From NCBI RefSeq assembly GCF_900168205.1, contig NZ_FUZE01000019.1, positions 31,530 to 95,529 of the forward strand: a DNA stretch of 64,000 nucleotides. The letters run 5' to 3'. Position numbers and translations under genes: made by a program. Positions 19,397 to 28,209 of the stretch are shown piece by piece (the first letter of the stretch is position 1; each line of letters starts with the position of its first letter). The notes beneath the pieces were generated by a model that saw only the letters and a program-made list of their open reading frames with translations, was not told where the DNA came from and made no database searches. The DNA comes from Chryseobacterium balustinum (GTDB lineage: Bacteria > Bacteroidota > Bacteroidia > Flavobacteriales > Weeksellaceae).

Positions 19397-20266
19397 TTAT
19401 ATTTTCATAATCATTTCAGCAAAGCTTTTCATAGCCTCAGTTTGATACGCTTCTTTAAGCTGCATTAAAACGGCTTTCCGTTCTGCTTTATTTTCTTTGA
19501 TCGGAATGGTAACCAGATTTTGTTGGTCCGTTACGGTAGAATCAGCCAGAATGGTGTGGAGAATTCCGTTTTCCACAATTTCTATTAAAGTAGGAATGTC
19601 GTTGATCTTCATTTTTACATTGGGAGAAATAAGATTTTGTTTAAATAAATCCATCACATAATGTGTGGTACTGAATCCGTCAAAAGGCATTGCCAAAGGA
19701 AGATCAGCGATAGTTTTGAGATCAATTTTTTTTAATTTTGAAAATTCAGAATGTACAGAAGTTACAAACATCATTTCAGAGACAAAAAGATTCTGGTAGA
19801 TGAAATTTTCTGCAGGCTGCGCTTCCTGATAACTTAAAACCAAATCGAGTTCAGCGTCACCTAATTTTTTCAGCAGAATATCCGTGGTTTCAAAAAGAAT
19901 TTCAAGATTAATCTGAGGATATTTTTGAATGAAATTTTTAACTGCAGGAACTAAAATCGAGCGAAGCCCATAAGAAACCCCAATTTTTAGACTTCCGCGT
20001 GACAGTTTTTTCAGATCATGCATCGCCAATAAAGACTCTTCAGAACTACGCACAGATTTTTTTGCAAAATCAGCGAAAATGTTTCCGGCTTCGGTAAGCT
20101 GAATTCTTTTCCCGATTCTGTTGAAAAGAGGAGTGTCGATTTCGGTCTCCAGTTGTTTAATCTGTTGGGAAAGCGTGCTCTGACTGATGTGCAAGGCATT
20201 TGCAGCTTCCGTAAAATTCATCAGTTCTTTAGCTTTGAGAAAATATCTCAGTTGACGAAGTTCCAT
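19397..20266 (-). CDS. LysR-family transcriptional regulator
   Basis: Start taken at MELRQLRYFLKAKELMNFTE, the canonical LysR N-terminus, 99 bases inside the longest frame; this gives 289 residues. The winged HTH is clear (AANALHISQSTLSQQIKQLE, LFNRIGKRIQLTEAG). The effector domain follows from about residue 90 (LKIGVSYGLRSILVPAV). It is divergent from an MFS transporter gene whose start is 84 bases away. It probably regulates that gene and the following metallo-beta-lactamase-fold gene. The inducer is unknown. Confidence 0.9.
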   Translation of the reverse strand: MELRQLRYFLKAKELMNFTEAANALHISQSTLSQQIKQLETEIDTPLFNRIGKRIQLTEAGNIFADFAKKSVRSSEESLLAMHDLKKLSRGSLKIGVSYGLRSILVPAVKNFIQKYPQINLEILFETTDILLKKLGDAELDLVLSYQEAQPAENFIYQNLFVSEMMFVTSVHSEFSKLKKIDLKTIADLPLAMPFDGFSTTHYVMDLFKQNLISPNVKMKINDIPTLIEIVENGILHTILADSTVTDQQNLVTIPIKENKAERKAVLMQLKEAYQTEAMKSFAEMIMKI

Positions 20267-20350
20267 TTGTAAATCGGTTTTATAGATTGATGTTATCGAA
20301 ATAAAGCGTTTTACAAATTTAAAAATTATACAGAACTTTGCTTTATTAAA

Positions 20351-21547
20351 ATGATTAAAGAGCAAATGGATAAGGCAGGAAAAAATACAAGACGATTATG
20401 GGCAATCCAGATCTGTATTTTTCTTTCTGGTTTGTCGGTATTTTCACAGCTGTACTTATTTCAGCCCTTGCTTCCCAATGTTGCTTCTGAGTTCAAAACT
20501 TCTGTTGGTGACAGCTCGTTGCTGGTTTCTTCTTCTACGATCGGCATGGCAATCGGATTGCTGTTTTTTTCGTTTAAAGCCGATGCGTTTTCAAGAAAAA
20601 AACTGATGATATTTTCGTTACTAAACTCGGCATTTCTAACTTTAATTTCATCATACATCAATCACCTTGAAATTCTTGTGTTTCTTGGAGTTTTAAAAGG
20701 TTTTGTGATTTCGGGAGTTTCGGCTGTCGCTTTGGCGTACATCACTGAAGAAGTCTCATCTTCTGTTTTGGGTTTGACGTTGAGTATGTATCTGAGCGGA
20801 AATATCATCGGCGGAATGAGCGGAAGAATTTTTGCAACCTTGCTTGCGGGTGAATTGGGATGGCGCAACGCCGTTTTAATCATTGGAATTGAAAGTCTTT
20901 TTTTGGCTTTGGTTTTCTGGAGATTTTTTCCGGAATCCAATTTTTTCAAACCACAAAGACAACGTTTTGCTTTAAAGATCAGACAGATGAAATCGTTTTT
21001 TTCTGATGCCGATTTTTTAAGTTTATATTGTATTGCCGCTTTATTGATGGGATCTTTTGTGAGCGTTTACAATTATCTAAGCTTCAGATTAGAGCAACCG
21101 CCATTTTCGTTGAATCATATTTTCATTGCTTTCATTTTTTTGATGTACACAGTAGGCGTTTTTGGAACAATGCTTTCAGGAAGATGGTCTTTAAAATACA
21201 GTCAGCGAACAATACTTCAAACTTCTGTGTTTGCAATGATTATCGGTGTTTTCTGTCTGTTTTCAACTAATGTATGGATGGTTGTTTTAGGATTGGGACT
21301 TTTCACTTTCACGTTTTTTGCAGCACATACCATGGCGAGCAGAATGGTTGCTGCAAAAGCAAAAGAAGCCAAATCTGCGGCAACGTCTATTTACTGGCTG
21401 TTTTACTATTTCGGTTCCAGTGTTTTGGGAAGTGGAAGCGGCTATTTTCTTCATGCAACTTCCTGGTTTTGGTTTGTGGGATTGCTCAGTTTAGCCGTTG
21501 CAATATCATTTTTTTTAACCCTGAAAACACAAACAATTAAATTGTAG
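20351..21547 (+). CDS. MFS transporter
   Basis: A 398-residue protein with 12 hydrophobic segments. The first domain has the MFS pattern (LLFSFKADAFSRKKLM after helix 2, then LSMYLSGNIIGGMSGRIF), typical of drug/proton antiporter-like transporters. The start could also be the Met at codon 6. It is divergent from a LysR gene and is followed after 3 bases by a metallo-beta-lactamase-fold gene, so the two are one operon. This suggests LysR-controlled export or uptake of a compound acted on by the hydrolase. Confidence 0.88.
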   Translation: MIKEQMDKAGKNTRRLWAIQICIFLSGLSVFSQLYLFQPLLPNVASEFKTSVGDSSLLVSSSTIGMAIGLLFFSFKADAFSRKKLMIFSLLNSAFLTLISSYINHLEILVFLGVLKGFVISGVSAVALAYITEEVSSSVLGLTLSMYLSGNIIGGMSGRIFATLLAGELGWRNAVLIIGIESLFLALVFWRFFPESNFFKPQRQRFALKIRQMKSFFSDADFLSLYCIAALLMGSFVSVYNYLSFRLEQPPFSLNHIFIAFIFLMYTVGVFGTMLSGRWSLKYSQRTILQTSVFAMIIGVFCLFSTNVWMVVLGLGLFTFTFFAAHTMASRMVAAKAKEAKSAATSIYWLFYYFGSSVLGSGSGYFLHATSWFWFVGLLSLAVAISFFLTLKTQTIKL

Positions 21548-21550
21548 ATT

Positions 21551-22267
21551 ATGAAAGTGATAGCATTGAAAGAAGGAAATTTTTCTGTAAACCAAGAAAA
21601 AGAATTTGTGTTTCTGGATGAATCTTCAAAAGGGATAAAAATGAGCATTCAGTCGTTTCTGATCATGACCGAAACTGAAAATATTCTTTTGGACGCCGGT
21701 TTGGGCTGGCTTGAAAATAATCAGCCTAAAATTGTTGCCAATCTTTTAGTACAAGAAATTGAGCCATTTCAGATCAATAAAATATTACTTTCACATTTAC
21801 ATAAAGACCATATTTCAGGTTTGGTCAATACTTTTACCGAAGAGTGGAGTTTGAATTTTCCTGATGCTACAATTTATATTCAAAAAAGAGAATATGAATT
21901 TGCTTTAAGTAAAAAAGACAGTTTATCGTTTGATTTTGAAATTCTTGATTTCGTCATTAAAAATGCTAAAATTATCTGGATGAATGAAGATTCCGGAAAT
22001 ATTTCAAATGAAATCATATTTCAGGTTACCGGTGGGCATACACCTTATCATCAGGTTTTCTGGATAAAAGATCAAAATGAAATTTATTTTTACGGTGCAG
22101 ACAATCTTCCGCAATCAGGTTATTTAAAATATCATGTGGCTTACAAAACTGATTTTGATGGTAAAACTGCCAAAGATCAGCGCATTGATTGGGAACGTCT
22201 AGCAAAAAAAGAGCATTGGAAAATTCTTTTGTATCATGATTTAGAAAAATCTATTTTAGAATTTTAG
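21551..22267 (+). CDS. Metallo-beta-lactamase-fold hydrolase
   Basis: A 238-residue cytoplasmic protein. The MBL metal motif is SHLHKDHISG, followed by GGHTPYHQVFW and YGADN, the other expected metal ligands. Its length and layout resemble lactonase or glyoxalase-type MBL-fold enzymes; the substrate is unknown. It starts 3 bases after the MFS gene and is likely translationally coupled to it. It converges with the histidine kinase gene 12 bases away. Confidence 0.85.
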   Translation: MKVIALKEGNFSVNQEKEFVFLDESSKGIKMSIQSFLIMTETENILLDAGLGWLENNQPKIVANLLVQEIEPFQINKILLSHLHKDHISGLVNTFTEEWSLNFPDATIYIQKREYEFALSKKDSLSFDFEILDFVIKNAKIIWMNEDSGNISNEIIFQVTGGHTPYHQVFWIKDQNEIYFYGADNLPQSGYLKYHVAYKTDFDGKTAKDQRIDWERLAKKEHWKILLYHDLEKSILEF

Positions 22268-22279
22268 TTTAAATTAATT

Positions 22280-23557
22280 CTAAAAACTGACTTGGAACTC
22301 ATGCATTCCATTTTTAAAATCATAAGAAACCGAAAAATCATACAATTCAGCAATCGCCTGTACAATCGCTAATCCCAAACCGCTTCCTGACTGATGATGT
22401 TCAGATTTTTGAAATCGTGTAAATATTTTTTCGGGGTGTAAAGAATTTTCAATTCCTGTGTTTTTAACGATTAATTTTTTAGCATTAATCTGCACTTCCA
22501 CCTTTCCGGATTTTATATTATGGAAAATTGCATTTCGCAGTAAATTGGAAACGATAATATTAATCAATGCGGCATCGGCTTTTACCAAAAGTTCGCTGTT
22601 TTCAGAAAAACTGATCTCAACTTCTTTAAATTCAGCAATATCCTGAAGATCTTCTATATTTTTTTGAACAATATCATTGACTTTAATTTCCTGATTATCA
22701 AAAAACTGTTTGTTTTCAATTTTTGTAAGCAGAAGAAGAGATTTGTTGAGACGAACTAATCTCTCAATAATTTCCATGATCTCAGCAATCTTTTCAGCCT
22801 GATTTTCTGTGAAATTTTCTTTTTCAATTAGCAGTTCAAGCTTGCCAATGGCAATCGCCAAAGGAGTCTGAAGTTCGTGAGAAGCATTCCCAATAAATTC
22901 TTTTTGTTGCTCATAGCTTTTTTCGCTGTATTGCAAAAGGGTAGTGACGGCATCCTGCAAATCACTGAATTCTTTGGTTTTCGTTTCAACTTTCGGAAAG
23001 CTTTTGCTGATTCCTAAACGGTAATTTTTCAGTTCATTCAAAAGTTCATAAAATGGCTTCCAAAGTCTTTGTAATACCAAATTATTAATTATCAAAATGC
23101 TGAAAATCAAAAGAACATACAACCCGGCGGCATCCCAAAGCAATTCTTTTACGAGATCATCTTCTTCAACCATATTATTGAAGATTTTCAGCTCATAAAA
23201 ATTTCCATTTTGTTCAAAAACAGTGGTCAAAACTCTTACAGGTTCTAATTCTGGAGCTTCATCATCGGCATCTTGTGCATAGATTTCTGTGTCTTCATAA
23301 GTGTCTTTAAAACTGAGAGCTTTTTCTTCGCTTATTTTATTAACGGAAAAAAAACCTTCATCAAAAGTTTTCTGCTGCAAAATGGTAGGATCTTTTTCTG
23401 CTTTAAAAACGATTTGTCTTTTATAGTTTTCAAGCTCTTCATCTACACTTCCTTTGATTTCATCGAGCATATTAAAATAAAAAATCACTGACCATAAACT
23501 TACGATCAGCAAAAGATAGGTCATCAGATGAAGAATAGATTTATTGAGAAGTTTCAT
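22280..23557 (-). CDS. Sensor histidine kinase
   Basis: A 425-residue membrane kinase. Transmembrane segments are near residues 9-27 and 143-165, enclosing a periplasmic sensor of about 115 residues. The HisKA box is FIGNASHELQTPLAIA with the phospho-His. The ATPase domain has the N box (NLLRNAIFHN) and the G box (SGSGLGLAIVQAIAEL). Its start overlaps the upstream response-regulator stop by 4 bases, so the two are translationally coupled. The stimulus is unknown. Confidence 0.92.
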   Translation of the reverse strand: MKLLNKSILHLMTYLLLIVSLWSVIFYFNMLDEIKGSVDEELENYKRQIVFKAEKDPTILQQKTFDEGFFSVNKISEEKALSFKDTYEDTEIYAQDADDEAPELEPVRVLTTVFEQNGNFYELKIFNNMVEEDDLVKELLWDAAGLYVLLIFSILIINNLVLQRLWKPFYELLNELKNYRLGISKSFPKVETKTKEFSDLQDAVTTLLQYSEKSYEQQKEFIGNASHELQTPLAIAIGKLELLIEKENFTENQAEKIAEIMEIIERLVRLNKSLLLLTKIENKQFFDNQEIKVNDIVQKNIEDLQDIAEFKEVEISFSENSELLVKADAALINIIVSNLLRNAIFHNIKSGKVEVQINAKKLIVKNTGIENSLHPEKIFTRFQKSEHHQSGSGLGLAIVQAIAELYDFSVSYDFKNGMHEFQVSF

Positions 23558-24231
23558 TTTTCTATCAATTTGTAGCCGATTCCGTAAACAGCCTCGATCT
23601 CAATTTCGGCGTTCGATTGCTGTAGTTTTTTCCTTAAATTTTTAATCTGATAATAAATAAAATCAAAATTATCTGCCTGATCAATGTGATCTCCCCAAAC
23701 ATGCTCTGCTAAAGCTGTTTTGGTAACCAACCGTTTTTTATTAAGCAAGAAAAAATGAAGAATATCAAACTCTTTTCGGTTAAGTGTAATACGTTCTCCA
23801 TCTACAGAAAAACTTCGTTCCGTAAGATCCAGTTCGATATTGGCAATCTCAATACTGTTTTTGCCATCCTGGTTTTTTCTGCGCAGAACGGCTTTTATTC
23901 TGGCGTTGAGTTCGGCATTGTGAAAAGGTTTAGTTAAATAATCATCAGCTCCGAGTTCCAATCCTGTAAGTTTATCTTCAAGAGAATCTTTTGCAGAAAT
24001 AATGATGACATTTTCAGATTTATCCATGTCTTTAAGCTGCTGAAGAAGTTGCAAACCATTTCCACCAGGAAGCATAATATCCAGCAAAATACAGTCGTAC
24101 GTGTACAAAGCAATCTTTTCACTTGCAGATTGATAATTTTCTGCAGTCTCAATAAGAAACTGCTCCTGAATCAAAGAATCATGAATAGATTTTAAAAGTT
24201 CTTTTTCGTCTTCTATAACAAGGATTTTCAT
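23554..24231 (-). CDS. OmpR/PhoB-family response regulator
   Basis: A 225-residue protein. The receiver has the acidic pair EDE, the phospho-Asp in CILLDIMLPGGNGL and the switch Lys in DDYLTKPF. A winged-helix DNA-binding domain follows (ITLNRKEFDILHFFLLNKKR, YYQIKNLRKKL, EAVYGIGYKLIEK). It is the partner of the overlapping histidine kinase downstream. The 160-residue membrane-protein gene upstream on the same strand is 39 bases away and may be in the same operon. Confidence 0.93.
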   Translation of the reverse strand: MKILVIEDEKELLKSIHDSLIQEQFLIETAENYQSASEKIALYTYDCILLDIMLPGGNGLQLLQQLKDMDKSENVIIISAKDSLEDKLTGLELGADDYLTKPFHNAELNARIKAVLRRKNQDGKNSIEIANIELDLTERSFSVDGERITLNRKEFDILHFFLLNKKRLVTKTALAEHVWGDHIDQADNFDFIYYQIKNLRKKLQQSNAEIEIEAVYGIGYKLIEK

Positions 24232-24270
24232 GTAGCAAATGTAAAGAATGATTCTGGAAAGAGTTGGGAA

Positions 24271-24753
24271 TTATACTTTTTTTAGATTTTCTAAATACAA
24301 CTTCAGCTCATTTTGTTTCTGCGTTCCAATCAAAATTTTTTTCTCATTATTAAAAATAATTTGTAAGCCCTGATTACCTCTTACATTGTAAGCTTTTCCA
24401 GTTCCAAAAAGACCTAGGCGTATTCCCCAACCGCCATATTCTCCTAATGGCGAATATTTTCTGACATAAGCTTTTGTAATATTCCTCCAGGGATAATGTC
24501 TGAATGTAATTTGAAACGGAAAAAATCGCACAGAAATTCCATGCTCGTCAATTTTGGTTTCCAGCCTAATAACAAGAAATAAAATGATGACAAGAATTGG
24601 GATAAGAATTGATATTGCTAATTCAAGTGTAGAAAAATACTGTCGGTCTTCAATAAAATTATAAATTGTATAGATCATTACTGCGGAAAGTAACAACCAA
24701 AGCCACCATTGAGTAAATCTTTGCTTTTCGGTAAATTCAAATTTGTTTTCCAT
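24271..24753 (-). CDS. Small membrane protein, PH-like domain
   Basis: A 160-residue protein with two hydrophobic segments (about residues 16-32 and 45-63) and a C-terminal domain (ITFRHYPWRNITKAYVRKYS, LQIIFNNEKKILIGTQKQ) that resembles bacterial PH-like membrane-protein domains. No catalytic residues are seen. It is upstream of and co-oriented with the response-regulator gene. It may be a target or accessory of that system, but this is only positional inference. Confidence 0.6.
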   Translation of the reverse strand: MENKFEFTEKQRFTQWWLWLLLSAVMIYTIYNFIEDRQYFSTLELAISILIPILVIILFLVIRLETKIDEHGISVRFFPFQITFRHYPWRNITKAYVRKYSPLGEYGGWGIRLGLFGTGKAYNVRGNQGLQIIFNNEKKILIGTQKQNELKLYLENLKKV

Positions 24754-24830
24754 GTTTTTGAAGAAAATCTAATTTACAAAATTTGAAGAGATTAAAAATC
24801 ATTTTAAGAAACTTTTAAGGAGAATCATGA

Positions 24831-24860
24831 TTTGTGTTCAGCGATTTATTTTTACTTTTG
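24831..24860 (+). promoter_or_regulatory. Bacteroidota-type promoter for the DUF4861-PL10 operon
   Basis: TTTG at 24831-24834 and TACTTTTG at 24853-24860 are separated by 18 bases. This matches the Bacteroidota pattern of TTTG followed by TAnnTTTG. The transcription start would fall only about 10 bases before the ATG at 24876, giving a very short leader. Confidence 0.6.
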
Positions 24861-24875
24861 AGAAAATAACATTTC

Positions 24876-26060
24876 ATGTCTATGAATAAAATTTCAATAA
24901 CCGGATTAAGTTGTGCAATCGTTTGCATGGCTGCGAATTTCATGAATGCGCAGACATCAATTCAGGTTAAAAATACTCAGGATTTCGCTCGAAATGAAAT
25001 AGTTTCTCTTTCAATTAGCCAGTTGAAGGGGTTTTTAGGGAAAAATAAAGCAAAAGATTTGAGAATTAAAGATGCTCAAAATAATTATGTGACCATTCAG
25101 TGGATCGATAACGATGGAGATGGAAAAAATGATGAGGTTCTTTTTCAGGCAAATATAGATGCAAAAAAGACGAATTCTTACAAGATAGTTGCTGATTCAA
25201 AAACAACGATTCCTGAAAGTAAACTGACGACTTACTCAAGATTAGTTCCAGAAAGAGTTGACGATTATACTTGGGAAAATGATAAAATTGCATTTAGAGT
25301 TTACGGTCCAAAAGGTCAGGCTGAAGCTTTGGCGGGAGTAAAAGGAAGTACACTTTCAAGTGGAGTTGATATTTGGTTTAAAAGAACCGAAAAATCTGTA
25401 ATTAACGAATGGTACAAAGGTTATTTGACTGATCCGATGTATTATCACAAAGATACGAGAGGAGAAGGCTACGATCCCTATCATGTTGGAGACAGCCGTG
25501 GTACGGGAGGAATTGGGATTTGGAAAGATGAAAAACTTCAGGTTTCTCAAAATTTCATAAGCTCTAAAACGATTACAGAAGGTCCACTGAGGACTGTTTT
25601 TGAATTAACTTACGCTCCGTGGAGTGAGTTTGGAGTGAAAGAGACGAAAAGAATTTCTCTTGATCTAGGTTCCAATTTTTCTAAATTTGAATCAATTTTT
25701 GAAACCGAAAAACCTGCTCCCAATTATACAATCGGAATTAGTCTTCATAAAAATGAAGGTGAATCAAAATTGAATGATAAAGACGGATACTATCTTCACT
25801 GGGAAAAAATAGATGACGCTTTTGTTGGTGAAGGAATTGTTGTTAATCCTAAAATTTTAGAAAAGTCGGTTGCTTTTAAATCTGAAACTCCAGATCAGAG
25901 TAATTTGCTGGTTATTACAAAACCTCAGAAAAAATTGACCTATTATGCAGGTTTTGCATGGCAGAAAAGCGGACAGATTCAAACTCAGAAAGATTGGGAG
26001 AATATTTTGCTGAAGCAATCTAAAATTGTAGCCAATCCATTAATTATTACCGTTAAATAA
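24876..26060 (+). CDS. DUF4861 family secreted protein (pectin locus)
   Basis: A 394-residue secreted protein; two in-frame ATGs (codons 1 and 3) precede a signal peptide ending near MNAQT. The conserved content (QWIDNDGDGKNDEVLFQANI, RVDDYTWENDKIAFRVYGPK, IGIWKDEKL) matches DUF4861, a family found repeatedly in pectin-degrading loci. A second DUF4861 protein lies at 38457-39461. The fold suggests a carbohydrate-binding or lyase-like beta-sandwich, but activity is unknown. It is 9 bases before the PL10 pectate lyase gene, with a promoter just upstream. Confidence 0.82.
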   Translation: MSMNKISITGLSCAIVCMAANFMNAQTSIQVKNTQDFARNEIVSLSISQLKGFLGKNKAKDLRIKDAQNNYVTIQWIDNDGDGKNDEVLFQANIDAKKTNSYKIVADSKTTIPESKLTTYSRLVPERVDDYTWENDKIAFRVYGPKGQAEALAGVKGSTLSSGVDIWFKRTEKSVINEWYKGYLTDPMYYHKDTRGEGYDPYHVGDSRGTGGIGIWKDEKLQVSQNFISSKTITEGPLRTVFELTYAPWSEFGVKETKRISLDLGSNFSKFESIFETEKPAPNYTIGISLHKNEGESKLNDKDGYYLHWEKIDDAFVGEGIVVNPKILEKSVAFKSETPDQSNLLVITKPQKKLTYYAGFAWQKSGQIQTQKDWENILLKQSKIVANPLIITVK

Positions 26061-26069
26061 AGTTGAATA

Positions 26070-27092
26070 ATGATTAAATTAAAACTTTCAGTTGCCGTTT
26101 TTTGTTTGGCATTTTCAGGAATTTCGGCGCAGGTAAAAGATACTTTGGCGGAAAAAATGATGATTTATCAGCTTCCAAACGGAGGTTGGGGAAAACATAA
26201 CAGCGATAAAAAAAATGTAGATTATACTGCAAAAATAGATTCGAAACTATTGAAAATTATCAAAGCGAATGACAATGATCTCGCAACCATAGATAACAAT
26301 GCTACATCAAAGGAAATTAATGGATTGATAAAAGCTTACAGCACAACAAAAAATCCTGCATATCTGAAATCAGCAGAGAAAGGAATTCAATATTTGCTTT
26401 CGATGCAATATCAGAATGGAGGTTTTCCACAATATTTTCCAAACGCTGCGATTTACAGAAAACAGGTGACCTACAACGATAATGCAATGATCAACGTTTT
26501 GACGGTTTTGTATAATATTTCTGAAGGGAAAGAAGGTTTTGATGCGGTTGATTTTAAATTAAAAGAGAAATCTAAAGAGGCATTACAAAAAGGGATTCAA
26601 TGTATTTTGAAAACTCAGGTTATGCAAAACGGTAAACTTTCGATTTGGGCAGATCAATACAACGAAGTTTCTCTAAAACCTGAAAAAGCAAGAGCTTTTG
26701 AACCAATGTCATTGGCAAGTGGAGAATCGGTAAACATTGTGAAATTTCTAATGATGCAAACTATAACTCCGGAGATTGAAAAATCAATTAAATCGGCAAT
26801 ACAATGGTTTAAAGAAAGTAAAATTGACGGTTATACTTACAATGTTTCCAGAGAAAGTGGAAATGCTGTTCGTGTTTTATCTAAAAAAGAAGGTTCGGCA
26901 GTTTGGGCAAGATTTTATGATATTCCTACCAATAAACCTGTTTTTGGTGACCGTGATGGAAGTGTAAAATTCAATTATGAAGACGTTTCCGAAGAACGTA
27001 GAATGGGCTACAGCTGGTACAATGAAGCCGGAACGAAGTTGATTGAAAATGATTTTCCGAAGTGGCTGAAGAAGAATAAAATTTCTCAATAA
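26070..27092 (+). CDS. Secreted pectate lyase, family PL10
   Basis: A 340-residue protein with a signal peptide (LAFSGISAQ). PL10-type features are visible: MMIYQLPNGGWGKHNSDK, IDNNATSKEINGLIKAY, MQYQNGGFPQYFP, VTYNDNAMINVLTVL, FGDRDGSVKF and RRMGYSWYN. PL10 enzymes cleave polygalacturonate by beta-elimination, usually with calcium, giving unsaturated oligogalacturonates. These would feed the GH105 and KdgF/KduI/KduD steps encoded in the same locus. It is co-transcribed with DUF4861 upstream and ends at a strong terminator. Confidence 0.9.
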   Translation: MIKLKLSVAVFCLAFSGISAQVKDTLAEKMMIYQLPNGGWGKHNSDKKNVDYTAKIDSKLLKIIKANDNDLATIDNNATSKEINGLIKAYSTTKNPAYLKSAEKGIQYLLSMQYQNGGFPQYFPNAAIYRKQVTYNDNAMINVLTVLYNISEGKEGFDAVDFKLKEKSKEALQKGIQCILKTQVMQNGKLSIWADQYNEVSLKPEKARAFEPMSLASGESVNIVKFLMMQTITPEIEKSIKSAIQWFKESKIDGYTYNVSRESGNAVRVLSKKEGSAVWARFYDIPTNKPVFGDRDGSVKFNYEDVSEERRMGYSWYNEAGTKLIENDFPKWLKKNKISQ

Positions 27093-27098
27093 TAAACT

Positions 27099-27136
27099 AA
27101 GCCTCATAGGTGTATAAAACCTATGAGGCTTTTTTG
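27099..27136 (+). terminator. Terminator after the PL10 gene
   Basis: A perfect 13-bp stem, AAGCCTCATAGGT (27099-27111) with ACCTATGAGGCTT (27119-27131), is followed by T residues. The core CCTCAyAGGT recurs in the stem at 29145-29177. Confidence 0.88.
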
Positions 27137-27261
27137 ATTTTACTCCAATTGACTACTTTATTTCTGCTTGTTGAGATTCATACGGAATGACAAACATACT
27201 GTTAAAAGCTTATGAAAAATTAAAATATGTCTTTGCGTTTAACATTTTACTCATTACATAT

Positions 27262-28167
27262 TTACTTATTACCCAAATTCCCAAGCCAGTCTGCGCAAAT
27301 CTTTTTCCAGTTATCCGTCAGTTCAGTTTTGTTGGATATTCCGATATTATGTTCGCCTTGAGGAAAAATAAACAGGGCGCCTTTCACTTTATTTTTAATC
27401 ATCGCTTCATAATACAAAATACTGTTGATTACAGGAACAGCATTGTCATTTTGGGCATGAAATAAAATTGTTGGCGGTGTTTTTTCTGTCACCCTATTTT
27501 GTATTGAATATTCTTTTATTTTTTCTGCGGAAGCATTTTCTCCCAACAAATTGTCACGGCTTCCTTTATGAGCAAATTTACCCAAATCAATGACTGGAGA
27601 AACTAAAATTGTAAAATTCGGAATAGTGCTATAATTTTCCCAATTACCTTTTAATTCTGTGTAATCAGTGGAAGTATTACTTACCATTGCAGCTAAATGT
27701 CCACCTGCAGAAGTTCCTAAAACACCAATTTGGTCAGAAGAAATTCCGTATTTTGCTGCATTTTTTCTGATTAACTTTATTGCAGCCTGAATATCCTGTA
27801 ACGGACCGATTTCTCTTTGTTTTAAATCTGGAGAAGTTGGCAAACGGTAATTCAGAACAAAAGCTGAAATTCCTAAAGTATTGAGCCATTTAGCATAAGA
27901 GTATCCTCCAAAATCGTAGGTTAAATGTCTGTAACCACCACCAGGAATGATGATGATTGCCATTGGTTTTCTTTCTTCTTTTGCAGGTAAAAAAGCAAAC
28001 AACTCAGCCTCCTGAATTTGAGTGATTCTACCTTCTTTTTCTTCAATAATGTTTAATTTTAAACCTTTAGAATTTGGCATTTCTCCTTTTTGCCAAACCG
28101 TAATTTTCTGTTGAGCTGAAATTTGAATTCCAAGAAAAATGATTAATATGAAGGTGAAATTTTTCAT
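27262..28167 (-). CDS. Secreted alpha/beta-hydrolase esterase, copy 2 of a tandem pair
   Basis: A 301-residue protein with a signal peptide (FILIIFLGIQISAQQ). The alpha/beta-hydrolase features are IIIPGGGYRHLTYDFGGYS (oxyanion region), the nucleophile in GTSAGGHLAA, Asp in HAQNDNAVPV and His in QGEHNIGIS. This is the pattern of acetyl-xylan-type and related carbohydrate esterases. Its close similarity to the neighbouring 28210-29109 gene (same motifs and block order) shows tandem duplication. In this locus it probably removes acetyl or similar groups from pectic sugars; the specificity is inferred from context only. Confidence 0.82.
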   Translation of the reverse strand: MKNFTFILIIFLGIQISAQQKITVWQKGEMPNSKGLKLNIIEEKEGRITQIQEAELFAFLPAKEERKPMAIIIIPGGGYRHLTYDFGGYSYAKWLNTLGISAFVLNYRLPTSPDLKQREIGPLQDIQAAIKLIRKNAAKYGISSDQIGVLGTSAGGHLAAMVSNTSTDYTELKGNWENYSTIPNFTILVSPVIDLGKFAHKGSRDNLLGENASAEKIKEYSIQNRVTEKTPPTILFHAQNDNAVPVINSILYYEAMIKNKVKGALFIFPQGEHNIGISNKTELTDNWKKICADWLGNLGNK

Positions 28168-28209
28168 TGTTTAAAAATTAAAAGTTAGAAATGTATTACT
28201 GATTACCAA

